A stretch of DNA of 64,000 nt from an uncultured bacterium (GTDB lineage: Bacteria > Verrucomicrobiota > Verrucomicrobiia > CAIQCK01). The stretch lies in contig CAIQCK010000113.1 of assembly GCA_903870275.1 (NCBI GenBank), positions 1-64,000 on the forward strand, given 5' to 3'. Position numbers and translations under genes: made by a program. The first letter of the stretch is position 1. The number at the start of each line of letters is the position of its first letter. The notes beneath the pieces are model-generated. The model did not search any database. It worked only from the letters and a program-made list of their open reading frames with translations, and had not been told where the DNA came from. Below are positions 49,330-57,692 of this stretch, in pieces.

Positions 49330-50934
49330 ATGGTCCGCTCCACCGGCGCGCTCGGCGCGGCGACGATGGCCAGCCGCGTGCTGGGGTTGGTGCGTGAAAT
49401 GGTCTATGCCAGTTTCATGGGGCAGGGCGGCGTTGCTTCGGCGTTTTTCATCGCGTTCACGATTCCGAACCTGCTGCGCCGGCTGCTCGGCGAAGGCGCG
49501 CTCAGCGCCGCGTTCGTGCCGGTGTTCACCGACCGGCTCCAGCGCGACGGACGCGCCGCCGCGTGGCGTGCCGCGAATTCCGTCGCGTCGGTCCTCGCCG
49601 TGGGGTTGGTGGGCGTGACCGTGCTCGCCGTCATCGTGCTCGGCATGTTGCTGACGGTCTCGCCGGAAACGATCCAACACTTGCTCGTGCGTTTTGCCGA
49701 ACTTTTCCACGCCAAACGCCCCGCCAGCGACGGTGCTGCGACGATCCCGCTGATTTTGAGGCTCTCGCAAGTCATGTTCCCCTACACCATTTTCGCCTGT
49801 CTCGGCGCGATGGCGATGGGGATGCTCAACGCGCTGCGGCATTTTTTCGTGCCCGCGTTTTCGCCGGTGCTGTTGAACATCGCGTTGATCGGTTCGGTGT
49901 TCTTAATCTGCCCGTTTTTCGGCAGCGCGCCGGAGCAACAAGTTTTCGGTCTCGCGGTGGGCGTGTTGATCGGCGGCGTGTTCCAACTCGCCTACCAATT
50001 GCCGCAGCTTTGGCGTGAAGGTTGGCGGCCGTGCTGGCATTTCGACTGCCGCGACGAAACGGTGCGGCAGGTCGCAAAGCTGCTCGCCCCGAGCGTCATC
50101 GGCGTGGTCGCTTACCAGATCAACGTCGTCGTCGGCCGGCTGCTCGGCCTGGCGGTGGGCGATTACGTGCCCGCCGCGCTGAACTACGCCGACCGGTTGA
50201 TGGAACTGCCGCAGGGCGTGTTCGGCGTGTCGCTCGCCACCTACATGCTGCCGACGCTGTCGGCCATCGCCACGCGCGGTGCGATGGAGGATTTTCGCGT
50301 CGAGATCGGTCGCGCGCTGCGGTTCCTGATGACGATCAGCGTGCCGGCGACCGTCGGCCTGATCGTGCTCGGCGAACCGATTGTGCGGCTGCTGTTCGAG
50401 CGCGGCCGGTTCGACGCCGAGAGCACGCGGCACTGCGCGTTCGCGCTGCAATTCTCGGTGATCGGCCTGACGTTTTACTCCAGCACGAGCATCCTCGCGC
50501 GGGCGTTCTACGCGATGAAGAACACCAAGACGCCAATGTATGTTGCGCTGGCTTCGATGGTGGCGAACATCGCGTTCTCGCTCTGCCTGATGTGGCCACT
50601 CAAGGAAGGCGGGCTGGCGCTGTCCAACTCGCTCTCGGCGGTGTTGAACGCGACACTGCTTTTCATCCTATTGCGCCGCCGCATCGGCTCGCTGCACGGC
50701 GGCGCACTGGCGTCGGCCGCCGCGCGGATCGCGCTGGCGGCGCTCATCATGGCGGCGGCGTGCTGGGGCGCCCACCACTGGCTGGCGGCCCGGCTGGCGG
50801 CCACGACGCTCGCGCACAACCTCGCGCTCGTGCTCGTCCCCATCGCGGTCGGCGCGGCGGTCTATTTTGCGGCGGCGTTTGTGCTGGCGGGCGAGGAAAT
50901 GCGCGCCATCCTCCGCAGCCACCGACGGGGTTGA
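49330..50934 (+). CDS. murJ: Lipid II flippase MurJ
   Basis: A 534-aa polytopic protein of the MVF/MurJ family (about 14 hydrophobic segments). The N-terminal 'VRSTGALGAATMASRVLGLVREM', 'AFFIAFTIPNLLRRLLGEGAL' and 'SAAFVPVFT' are conserved. It flips lipid II for peptidoglycan synthesis. An in-frame ATG at 49243 would add 29 residues encoded by the inverted repeat; the ATG at 49330 is preferred because the family usually begins here. The uvrC gene follows after 6 bases. Confidence 0.92.
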   Translation: MVRSTGALGAATMASRVLGLVREMVYASFMGQGGVASAFFIAFTIPNLLRRLLGEGALSAAFVPVFTDRLQRDGRAAAWRAANSVASVLAVGLVGVTVLAVIVLGMLLTVSPETIQHLLVRFAELFHAKRPASDGAATIPLILRLSQVMFPYTIFACLGAMAMGMLNALRHFFVPAFSPVLLNIALIGSVFLICPFFGSAPEQQVFGLAVGVLIGGVFQLAYQLPQLWREGWRPCWHFDCRDETVRQVAKLLAPSVIGVVAYQINVVVGRLLGLAVGDYVPAALNYADRLMELPQGVFGVSLATYMLPTLSAIATRGAMEDFRVEIGRALRFLMTISVPATVGLIVLGEPIVRLLFERGRFDAESTRHCAFALQFSVIGLTFYSSTSILARAFYAMKNTKTPMYVALASMVANIAFSLCLMWPLKEGGLALSNSLSAVLNATLLFILLRRRIGSLHGGALASAAARIALAALIMAAACWGAHHWLAARLAATTLAHNLALVLVPIAVGAAVYFAAAFVLAGEEMRAILRSHRRG

Positions 50935-50940
50935 TGTGGC

Positions 50941-52440
50941 ATGGCTGACACCAAACAATTCGCCGCCCAATTGCGCGACGTGCCCAGCAAGCCGGGCGTT
51001 TATCTCTTTCGCGACCGGCTGGGCAAGGTGATCTACGTCGGCAAGGCAGCCAGGTTGCGCACGCGCCTGCGGTCGTATTTCCAACCGTCGCGCAGCCAGA
51101 AGTGGGACCGGAAGTTCAAGGCGCTGGTGGATTCCATCGGGGCGTTTGAGTTTCACGTCGTCCACAACGAGCCGGAGGCGCTGCTGCTCGAAGGCAAGCT
51201 CATCAAGGAATTCAAGCCGCGCTACAACGTCAGCTTCCGCGACGACAAGCGGTTTTTGCTCTTGAAGGTGGACCCGCGCGAAGACTGGCCGCGGTTCCGG
51301 TTCGCGCGGCTGAAGAAGGACGACGGCGCGCGCTACTTCGGGCCGTATGTCCACGCGACGGCGCTGCGCAAGACCGTCACCTTCATGCGGAAAAAATACG
51401 GCGTGCTGACGTTCGGCCGCGGCGCGCCAACGGAGCGCGAGTTGAAATACTCCAGCTACCAGGTGCCGGCGCGGTTGAGCGAGTGCACGCCGGAGCTATA
51501 CCGCCAGCGCGTCGAGCAGGCGTGCCAGTTTCTGGAGGGGCAGCACAAGGAGTATCTCGCCGAGATCGAAAAGGAGATGCAGGACGCCGCGACCGCGCTG
51601 GAATTCGAGAAGGCCGCGGAGCTGCGCGATGTGCTGGAGGGTTTGCAGGACACCGTGTCGGTGAAGACGCGGAAGTTTGCGCGCGATCTGCCGGACGCGA
51701 TTGATGTCACCACCGAGATGGCGGAGCTGCGCGGCGTGCTCGGCCTGCCGTCGCCGCCGCGCGTCATCGAGGGTTTCGACATCAGCCACATCAGCGGCAC
51801 GTATAGCGTCGGCTCGATGGTGCGCTTCAAGGACGCGCGGCCCGACAAGGACCACTACCGCCACTTCCGCATCAAGACCGTTGAGGGCACGGACGACTTC
51901 GCCAGCATCCGCGAAATCGTCGGCCGCCGCTACCGTCGCATCCTCGACGAAGGCGGAGCGCTGCCGGACGCGGTGTTGATTGACGGCGGCAAGGGCCAGC
52001 TCGACTACGCGCGCGCCGCGCTCATCCAACTCGGTCTGCCGTCGCTGCCGGTCTTCGGGCTGGCGAAGGAGCACGAGGAGATTTTCCTGCCCGACCGCGC
52101 CGAGCCGGTCCGGCTGCCGGACAACTCGCCCGCCTTGCGGCTGGTCCGGCGCATTCGCGACGAGGCGCACCGGTTCGCACAGAAATATCACTTCCAGCTT
52201 CGCAAGCAGCGCATCGCCGAGAGCATTCTGGACGATTTCCCCGGCATCGGCGGGAAGCGGAAACAGTTGTTGCTGCAAACCTTCGGTTCCGTGAAACGCC
52301 TGCGCGCCGCGACGGCCGAAGAGATCGCGGCGGTGCCGGGCTTCGGCGGCAAGACGGCGGCGGAGCTGAGGAAGTTCCTCGATGAACACATGCCCGCCAC
52401 AAGCGGCGACGAGCCAAGCGACGTTTCGCCGAAATCATAG
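50941..52440 (+). CDS. uvrC: UvrC-type excinuclease, short form
   Basis: A 499-aa protein (UvrC is normally about 560-620). Present: GIY-YIG nuclease (about 12-90, 'GVYLFRD..VIYVGKAARLRTRLRSYF'), UVR helical hairpin ('YLAEIEKEMQDAATALEFEKAAELRD'), RNase H-like nuclease ('EGFDISHISG', 'VLIDGGKGQLDYA', 'RDEAHRFA') and C-terminal HhH pair ('FPGIGGKRKQLLLQTFG'). Missing or reduced: the Cys-rich FeS-type segment (one Cys remains in 'RLSECTPELY') and about 100 residues between the UVR motif and the RNase H domain. murJ lies 6 bases upstream. Confidence 0.85.
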   Translation: MADTKQFAAQLRDVPSKPGVYLFRDRLGKVIYVGKAARLRTRLRSYFQPSRSQKWDRKFKALVDSIGAFEFHVVHNEPEALLLEGKLIKEFKPRYNVSFRDDKRFLLLKVDPREDWPRFRFARLKKDDGARYFGPYVHATALRKTVTFMRKKYGVLTFGRGAPTERELKYSSYQVPARLSECTPELYRQRVEQACQFLEGQHKEYLAEIEKEMQDAATALEFEKAAELRDVLEGLQDTVSVKTRKFARDLPDAIDVTTEMAELRGVLGLPSPPRVIEGFDISHISGTYSVGSMVRFKDARPDKDHYRHFRIKTVEGTDDFASIREIVGRRYRRILDEGGALPDAVLIDGGKGQLDYARAALIQLGLPSLPVFGLAKEHEEIFLPDRAEPVRLPDNSPALRLVRRIRDEAHRFAQKYHFQLRKQRIAESILDDFPGIGGKRKQLLLQTFGSVKRLRAATAEEIAAVPGFGGKTAAELRKFLDEHMPATSGDEPSDVSPKS

Positions 52441-52468
52441 TCCGCAAAGATGTTCTTGAATAACGGAA

Positions 52469-54211
52469 CTACGGCTTCGCCTGGACCTTCAACGCCAGCT
52501 CCCAATCGCGCTCGCTGTTGAGCCATACGTAGTATTCCGCAATCGCAGCGATCAGGAACGCAGGGCCGCCCGCGTCGCTGAGTTCGTCGGCGGCGCCCGC
52601 CGATGATTTGCCGACGGCCATGCTCGCCGGCACGCAACCTTTGTCGCTGAACAACTTCTGCCAGTAGCGCAAACCATCGGTCAGCTCCAGCGCCAGCCGG
52701 GCTCGCACCGTCTCCGGCCGGCTCAGGAACAACAGGTTGCACGGCGCACCCTCGTCGAGGCGCGCAGTCCAACGGCTGTCCTCGACGGCGTTCAGCCACC
52801 GCTTCTGCGACTTCGCCATCGTGAAAGGGATTTCCAATTCCACGCGGCCGTCCGCTTGCGGCGCGGCGATGATGCGCAACACGGCGCGGTTGCCGTTCAC
52901 GGCGGTCGTGCGGCCGGCGGCATCGAGCGACACGGTTGCGCTGGCGTCATCGTCGGGCGTGGCGGAGGCCAGCCGCAGTTTCAACGGCCCGCGCGCGCGA
53001 ACGAGCAGGCTCGACGTGGTCCACGCCATTTCAACCGGGCCGCTCCTGGCCAGCACCGGCAGTTCCGAAAATACATCGCTCACGCGGGCGTCGGCGGCGT
53101 GGCGCTGGCGATACCAGCCTTCCCACGCGCCGGGAAAGGCGTCCATCAGTTGCAGCGCGACGGCCGCCCCGCCGAGCAACATCGGACCATGACGCGAACC
53201 GACGCAAACCGGGTCGTGCTTGTCGGAGCAATAGAACGCGAGTTTTTCGCCGACGGTCAGCGATGGGTCGTCGAACGGCGACAGACCGGCCTGGCGCGGC
53301 CCGTCGTCGTGCCAGAGATCGGCCAACCGCAGCGACGTGTAAATGGTCACGATGAAATGTTTGGCGAAGTCCGCGCCGAGCGGTCGCACCGGCTGCGTGA
53401 GAACGTGCATCCGGTAGTTGAGCATCGCCTCCTCCAGCGCGGCGGGCGCGCTGTTGGTGCGGTTGGAGCCGATCGCCGCGGCCAGCGCGCCGACGGGACC
53501 GTCGTAAATCTGCCACGGCATCAACGGCAGGCACCGCATCTGGAGCGTCTCGTCGCGGGCGAGCATGGCGGTGGCGACGCCCAGCGGCAGCGGCACGGCC
53601 GGATCGTCGTAGCACGCGCGGTCGCCGTGGAGCAAACAGGTGGCAGCGTCTGCGACGCCGGCATCGGGGCACAGCAGGCCGGCGCTCATCAGCATCGCGG
53701 CGAGGTCCAGCGCCAGCGCGTTGCTGGTGAGGCGCGGCGGTTTCGGAAAGCCATTGACCGCGCCGCCGTCGCGCGCCACGGCGGTTCCGTCGCTCCACCA
53801 CAACGGGCAGATGCCCTTGCTGACGCCAAAAAGCCTGTCGCTGCCGGTCAGGACTTTTTCGTAAAACGGCAGCGGATATTTTCGCAACACGTTGAGCGCC
53901 CACCGCTCGCGCGTGGCGCGGTGGTAAAGGCAGAGCGCGTCGGCGAACCACGCGCCGTCGCCGAGCATGTTGCAGCCGGTGTCCAGCACCCAGCGGCCGT
54001 CGCGCGGGCGATACCATTTGAAGACCATGCCGTCCTGGGGCGACTTCGGGTTGCGCTGGATGTGGTGGGCGACGACGTCATCGCCGAGGTCGCGCGCGAA
54101 CTGGCGCAGTTCCGCCTGCGTCCACGGCCCGGCGGCGCGACCCGCCAGCGGCGTGCACAGCAACAGCAAAGTGAGAAGGTGTGTCACACGCAATGTTCGC
54201 CCCTGGTTCAC
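52469..54211 (-). CDS. Secreted helical-toroid-like protein, unknown function
   Basis: A 580-aa protein with a signal peptide ('VTHLLTLLLLCTPLAGRAA'). The middle is helical with repeated aromatic/charged pairs ('DTGCNMLGDGAWFADALCLYHRA', 'NALALDLAAMLMSAGLLCPDA'), like alpha/alpha toroid lyases or hydrolases, then a beta C-terminal part. No defined family is recognised. The GTG at 54211 has GGAG about 10 bases upstream. It starts 13 bp downstream of the LolA-like gene, so they form an operon. Confidence 0.55.
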   Translation of the reverse strand: MNQGRTLRVTHLLTLLLLCTPLAGRAAGPWTQAELRQFARDLGDDVVAHHIQRNPKSPQDGMVFKWYRPRDGRWVLDTGCNMLGDGAWFADALCLYHRATRERWALNVLRKYPLPFYEKVLTGSDRLFGVSKGICPLWWSDGTAVARDGGAVNGFPKPPRLTSNALALDLAAMLMSAGLLCPDAGVADAATCLLHGDRACYDDPAVPLPLGVATAMLARDETLQMRCLPLMPWQIYDGPVGALAAAIGSNRTNSAPAALEEAMLNYRMHVLTQPVRPLGADFAKHFIVTIYTSLRLADLWHDDGPRQAGLSPFDDPSLTVGEKLAFYCSDKHDPVCVGSRHGPMLLGGAAVALQLMDAFPGAWEGWYRQRHAADARVSDVFSELPVLARSGPVEMAWTTSSLLVRARGPLKLRLASATPDDDASATVSLDAAGRTTAVNGNRAVLRIIAAPQADGRVELEIPFTMAKSQKRWLNAVEDSRWTARLDEGAPCNLLFLSRPETVRARLALELTDGLRYWQKLFSDKGCVPASMAVGKSSAGAADELSDAGGPAFLIAAIAEYYVWLNSERDWELALKVQAKP

Positions 54212-54224
54212 GCTTGGGTTCTCC

Positions 54225-54893
54225 TCAACGCGGCTGGCCCGGCGGGCCGCGCAAGTTCTGGAGTTGTTGCAACTCCGGCAGGACTTTCATCAACGCCCCG
54301 AGGTCCTGGAACTGCATGTCCGGCGGCGTCCGAAACAACTCGTCGGCCACCGGAACGTCGAGTTCCACTTCGCTCATCGTCATCTCGGTGGCGAGGTTGC
54401 CGATTTGCAGCGCGGCGCGCAGCGGGAAATCGTTCTTGGTCCAAAGCCAGACCTTGCCCTTGGTGGCCTGCCCGCTGACGGTTTCGCTGATTTCGTAGAT
54501 GTCGCACTCACGGCCGTTGAGCGACTCGGAGCCGACCTTCCGGCCGCGGGCTTTCCACTGCCGCACTTGTTGGATAAGATCGTCGCTTTCGATTCCCTTG
54601 GCCTGCTGGCGGACCGTGGCGCGGTCGAGTTTCATGCCGATGGTGGCGCCCGGCTGAAAAATAAAAACGTCGTTGCCGTTGACGAGGCTGATCATCTCGT
54701 GACCGGCGGCGTTGATGACGCTGCGGAACTGGCCCGGCGCGCGGAACCAGGTCTCCGACGGGATGGACAGGCCGCTGGCTTCAATCTTGCAACGCCAGTG
54801 CGCCGTCTTGAACGGCAACGCCGGCGCCGGTTGCGCCCATGCCTGCGCCGTCATCGCCGCCACCGCCAGCCAGATGCCGAGCCGCGCTTTCAT
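54225..54893 (-). CDS. LolA-like exported protein
   Basis: A 222-aa protein with signal peptide ('MKARLGIWLAVAAMTAQAWAQ'), then a beta-rich fold with 'TWFRAPGQFRSVI', 'DVFIFQPGATIGMKLDR', 'RECDIYEISETVSGQA' and 'VWLWTKNDFPLRAALQI', resembling LolA/LppX-like lipoprotein-carrier domains or DUF4412-type proteins. Likely periplasmic. The ATG at 54893 is chosen over an in-frame upstream start. First of a two-gene minus-strand operon with the toroid-like gene. Confidence 0.6.
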   Translation of the reverse strand: MKARLGIWLAVAAMTAQAWAQPAPALPFKTAHWRCKIEASGLSIPSETWFRAPGQFRSVINAAGHEMISLVNGNDVFIFQPGATIGMKLDRATVRQQAKGIESDDLIQQVRQWKARGRKVGSESLNGRECDIYEISETVSGQATKGKVWLWTKNDFPLRAALQIGNLATEMTMSEVELDVPVADELFRTPPDMQFQDLGALMKVLPELQQLQNLRGPPGQPR

Positions 54894-55034
54894 CGAAAAA
54901 GTCCTTTGTTTATTTGTATTCAGCGTCGCCAGCTTAAGCCCCCGCGGCGCGCGCCGCAATGACACAATGCCCGAAGCGCGCCAGCGATCCGAACGAAGCG
55001 TTCTTGCCAAACGAGCGCCTTCTCCTTACAAGCG

Positions 55035-55697
55035 ATGGTAACAATGAAAATCTTTGTGTTTACCTGCGGGCCGTATGATACGCACGCCTACCTGGTCGGC
55101 GACGAGGCGAGCGGCGAGGCGATGGTCGTGGACGCGCCACCCGACAGCGCGACGTCCATCATGGAGGCGGCGAGAGAGAACCGGCTGACGATCCGCTACA
55201 TCGTCAACACGCACGGCCACTGGGACCACATGGCCGACAACGCGGAACTGAAGCGGCTCACCGGCGCGGCGCTGCTATGTCACGCGGACGACGAGGTGCT
55301 GCTGCGCGAACCGGACCGGATGCGGGCGTATGGTTTGATGGAACCCTGCGAGCCGATGACCGCCGACCGCCATCTCAACCACGGCGACACGCTCGCGGTG
55401 GGCGCGCTGACGTTCCGCGTGGCGCATTGTCCCGGCCACTCGCCCGGACTCATCGTGCTGCACGAACCGACCGAGAAGGTCTGCTTTTGCGGCGACCTGA
55501 TTTTCGCCGGCTCCGTGGGCCGGAGCGATTTTCCCGGCGGCTCGTGGGATGCGCTGGCGAAGTCCATCCGCGAAAACATCCTCACGCTGCCCGACGACAC
55601 ACGGTTGTTGTGCGGTCACGGTCCGGCGACGACGGTCGGCCACGAGCGTGCGACCAATCCATTCGTGCGGGAAATTGTGGCGCCGCGGCGCGGTTGA
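55035..55697 (+). CDS. Metallo-beta-lactamase-fold hydrolase (glyoxalase II-like)
   Basis: A 220-aa protein with the zinc motif 'THGHWDHMADN' (HxHxDH), 'VAHCPGHSPG' as the next His ligand, 'CFCGDLIFAGSVGRSDF' as the Asp ligand and 'LCGHGPATTVGHE' for the final His. This is the GloB-like hydroxyacylglutathione hydrolase branch; the actual substrate may be another thioester. An ATG at 55044 is an alternative start. Confidence 0.88.
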   Translation: MVTMKIFVFTCGPYDTHAYLVGDEASGEAMVVDAPPDSATSIMEAARENRLTIRYIVNTHGHWDHMADNAELKRLTGAALLCHADDEVLLREPDRMRAYGLMEPCEPMTADRHLNHGDTLAVGALTFRVAHCPGHSPGLIVLHEPTEKVCFCGDLIFAGSVGRSDFPGGSWDALAKSIRENILTLPDDTRLLCGHGPATTVGHERATNPFVREIVAPRRG

Positions 55698-55741
55698 GAA
55701 AGCAGCAGCCGGCAGGAGGCCGCGCCGAATCAGGCAAAAAA

Positions 55742-55803
55742 TGGTGCGCCTGGGGAGAGTCGAACTCCCGACCAAGAGTTTAGGAAGCTCGACCATGAGG
55801 CGC
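55742..55803 (-). pseudogene. Displaced 3' half of tRNA-Arg(CCU), likely att site
   Basis: Read on the minus strand, 55790-55742 gives GAGC, then the anticodon loop TTCCTAA (anticodon CCT), ACTCT, a variable loop TGGTC, a T-arm GGGAG-TTCGACT-CTCCC, the acceptor strand CAGGCGC, A73 and an encoded CCA. The 5' side is broken: GCGCCTC at 55803-55797 could pair 6 of 7 with the acceptor strand, but the D-arm is missing, so it is not a functional tRNA. It lies 142 bp from the integrase stop, as expected for an attachment site in which the chromosome side kept only the tRNA 3' end. Confidence 0.7.
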
Positions 55804-55945
55804 ACCGCTGCATTTCGTTGCTTTTCTGGTTTTTGGAAACGCTTGTTTTCTCCGGCGTTTTTGACGCCACAGAAACCGGTAAGCAGCCGAAAGCAGGAAT
55901 GAACGTGAGTATCACGGCGAGTATCACGGGTTGACGGCGTGTTAT

Positions 55946-57223
55946 TCATGCTGCCGCAGTTTCCTTTGCAGTCTCGGCGTTATCTTTCTGCGGCTCGCCC
56001 TTCTGCGGTTCGTCCTTCTTTGGCTTGTCCACCATGAACCGCACCTGTTGCGCCAGTTTAAGCAAATGATCTTCGCGAGTCTTGCCATACACGCGGTCAA
56101 CCAAGATGCCGCCGGACTTGTGCCCCAACAAGCCGCCCACCACCCAACTAGCCAAGCCGCTCTCTTTCGCGCAAGTGGTGAAAAAGGCGCGGAGTCCATG
56201 CAAGCACAGGTGCGGCAGTTCCATATTCTTGGTGAGCTTTCGGAATTTCGTCGCGAGGTAGTTATACAACAACGGGTGTTGTGGGTTTTCCGATGAAGGG
56301 AAAAGCAGAAATGACGTTGCCCGCGTGCGCATCTCCCGCAGCAAGTTGCCAAGTTCCTCCGTGATTGGCACAAACGGATTGACGCCGTTCTTTTCTCGTT
56401 GAACGTGAATCACGCCTTGCGCCCATGAAACATCTTCCCACGACAAGCGCAAAGCCTCATTCACGCGCAGTCCCGACAAGCCGAGGAACAAGACGCAATC
56501 TGCAAGCACGGCTTCCCCTCTCTCACGGAATTTTTTGGCGATTTCCTGCAACTGCCCCTGTGTGGCCATGCGGTCTTTGGCGTGTCGGCGGTCTGCTTCG
56601 GTGCTGTAATGGGTGCGACCGGCGAGGGGATTCTCCCGTAGTTTTTCCTGCCGGACGGCCAAAGCCACCGCATTGCCCAACGTCTGCAACTCAAGGTCAA
56701 TCGTCCGATCTCCGGCCTTGCTCTTGCGGGTCGTTTCGCCGGTTGTCCAAGTATAACCGCCCGCTGCCCGATACTTGCGGTAGCCGTTCAAATCTTTCGC
56801 TGTTAGGCTTGCCGCTGCCCGCGTCCCGAAAAATGCCCGCAGTCTGGGCAAAGCCCTTGCCTCTGTGTGGCGCGTCGCCTCGGTCTTCTTCGTGCGGTCC
56901 TTCTTGTCAGGGAAGCCTGCCGCCTCATACTCACTCAAGACTTCGGCCACAGTCAGCCGATTGCGTTCCAGCGCCGCCGCGCGCGGCTCGATGCCGTGTT
57001 GCCTCATCACTTCATCTTCGCGCCACTTCTCCATGACCTTGCGCGCCTTCGGCAGCTTGTCAGTGCCGGTGCAGCGAAATGTCTGCCTCCCGTCCACGCG
57101 CACCCGGCAATAGATCATGTCGCCGCGCCAATACAAACCCGTCTCGCCTTCGATTCGCTGCGGCGTTTGATAGGCCACCGCAGTCTTGTTCACCGCTGTT
57201 TCTGTTACGCTCTCCGTGTTCAT
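55946..57223 (-). CDS. Tyrosine site-specific integrase
   Basis: A 425-aa integrase. The catalytic set is complete: Arg253 ('SGLRVNEAL'), His342-x-x-Arg345 ('LHGLRAFF'), His368 ('LLGHKSGG') and Tyr379 ('RVYGKTRE'). The N-terminal arm/core-binding part precedes it. The tail is Lys/Glu-rich ('KPKKDEPQKGEPQKDNAETA'). GGAGGA lies upstream of the ATG at 57223, which overlaps the stop of the HTH gene (ATGA), so the regulator and integrase are coupled. It reads toward the tRNA fragment. Confidence 0.93.
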   Translation of the reverse strand: MNTESVTETAVNKTAVAYQTPQRIEGETGLYWRGDMIYCRVRVDGRQTFRCTGTDKLPKARKVMEKWREDEVMRQHGIEPRAAALERNRLTVAEVLSEYEAAGFPDKKDRTKKTEATRHTEARALPRLRAFFGTRAAASLTAKDLNGYRKYRAAGGYTWTTGETTRKSKAGDRTIDLELQTLGNAVALAVRQEKLRENPLAGRTHYSTEADRRHAKDRMATQGQLQEIAKKFRERGEAVLADCVLFLGLSGLRVNEALRLSWEDVSWAQGVIHVQREKNGVNPFVPITEELGNLLREMRTRATSFLLFPSSENPQHPLLYNYLATKFRKLTKNMELPHLCLHGLRAFFTTCAKESGLASWVVGGLLGHKSGGILVDRVYGKTREDHLLKLAQQVRFMVDKPKKDEPQKGEPQKDNAETAKETAAA

Positions 57224-57501
57224 GTTGCTTTCCTCCGTTTTGGAGGTTGGACGGGGTTCCACTGGCCGGCGTGGAGTTTTTCCAAAACCGCCAGCAACCG
57301 TTCCGTCTGCTTGCCCGCAGCGCGGAAACCGCTTTCGAGATGCGTAACGTGGAGTTCTTCCACGCCGAGCCATTCAGCCAGCTTGCGCTGTGTCCAACCG
57401 ATTGCTTTGCGCAAATCTCGAATTTGTTTCGGCGTCCAATCCTTCACGGCAACTACCTTATCACAGATAAGCTCTATGTCAACACCCTTTTTCGTTGTCA
57501 T
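57220..57501 (-). CDS. XRE-like HTH regulator coupled to integrase
   Basis: A 93-aa protein with a helix-turn-helix of the Cro/antitoxin type: 'WTPKQIRDLRKAIGWTQRKL' then 'AEWLGVEELHVTHLESG' and 'TERLLAVLEKLHAG'. The order resembles HigA/MqsA-like regulators. The ATG at 57501 follows a GGGAG nine bases upstream. The stop overlaps the integrase ATG (ATGA), so it likely controls integrase expression. No toxin partner is seen next to it. Confidence 0.75.
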   Translation of the reverse strand: MTTKKGVDIELICDKVVAVKDWTPKQIRDLRKAIGWTQRKLAEWLGVEELHVTHLESGFRAAGKQTERLLAVLEKLHAGQWNPVQPPKRRKAT

Positions 57502-57692
57502 CGTTCGCGCTCCCTTTTTTGGTTGTTCCCGTTGCGGTGGCAATCGGTTTGCCGGCAGCCTACTCAAACACCGACATTCGGGAAAGCCCCCTTCCTCCTC
57601 CGCCCCGCGAAAGAAGCGAAAGAAGCGAGGAAAGCCCGCCGCCGTCCGCCACTGGCTTCGCTTAATTCGCTTATTTCGCGCCTGCGCCGTCA

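Noticed and set aside
55742..55803. A functional, D-arm-less tRNA gene
   Set aside because: Bacterial tRNAs without a D-arm are not expected, the anticodon stem has only three pairs, and the 5' side is explained better as a chance or mimic sequence at an attachment site.
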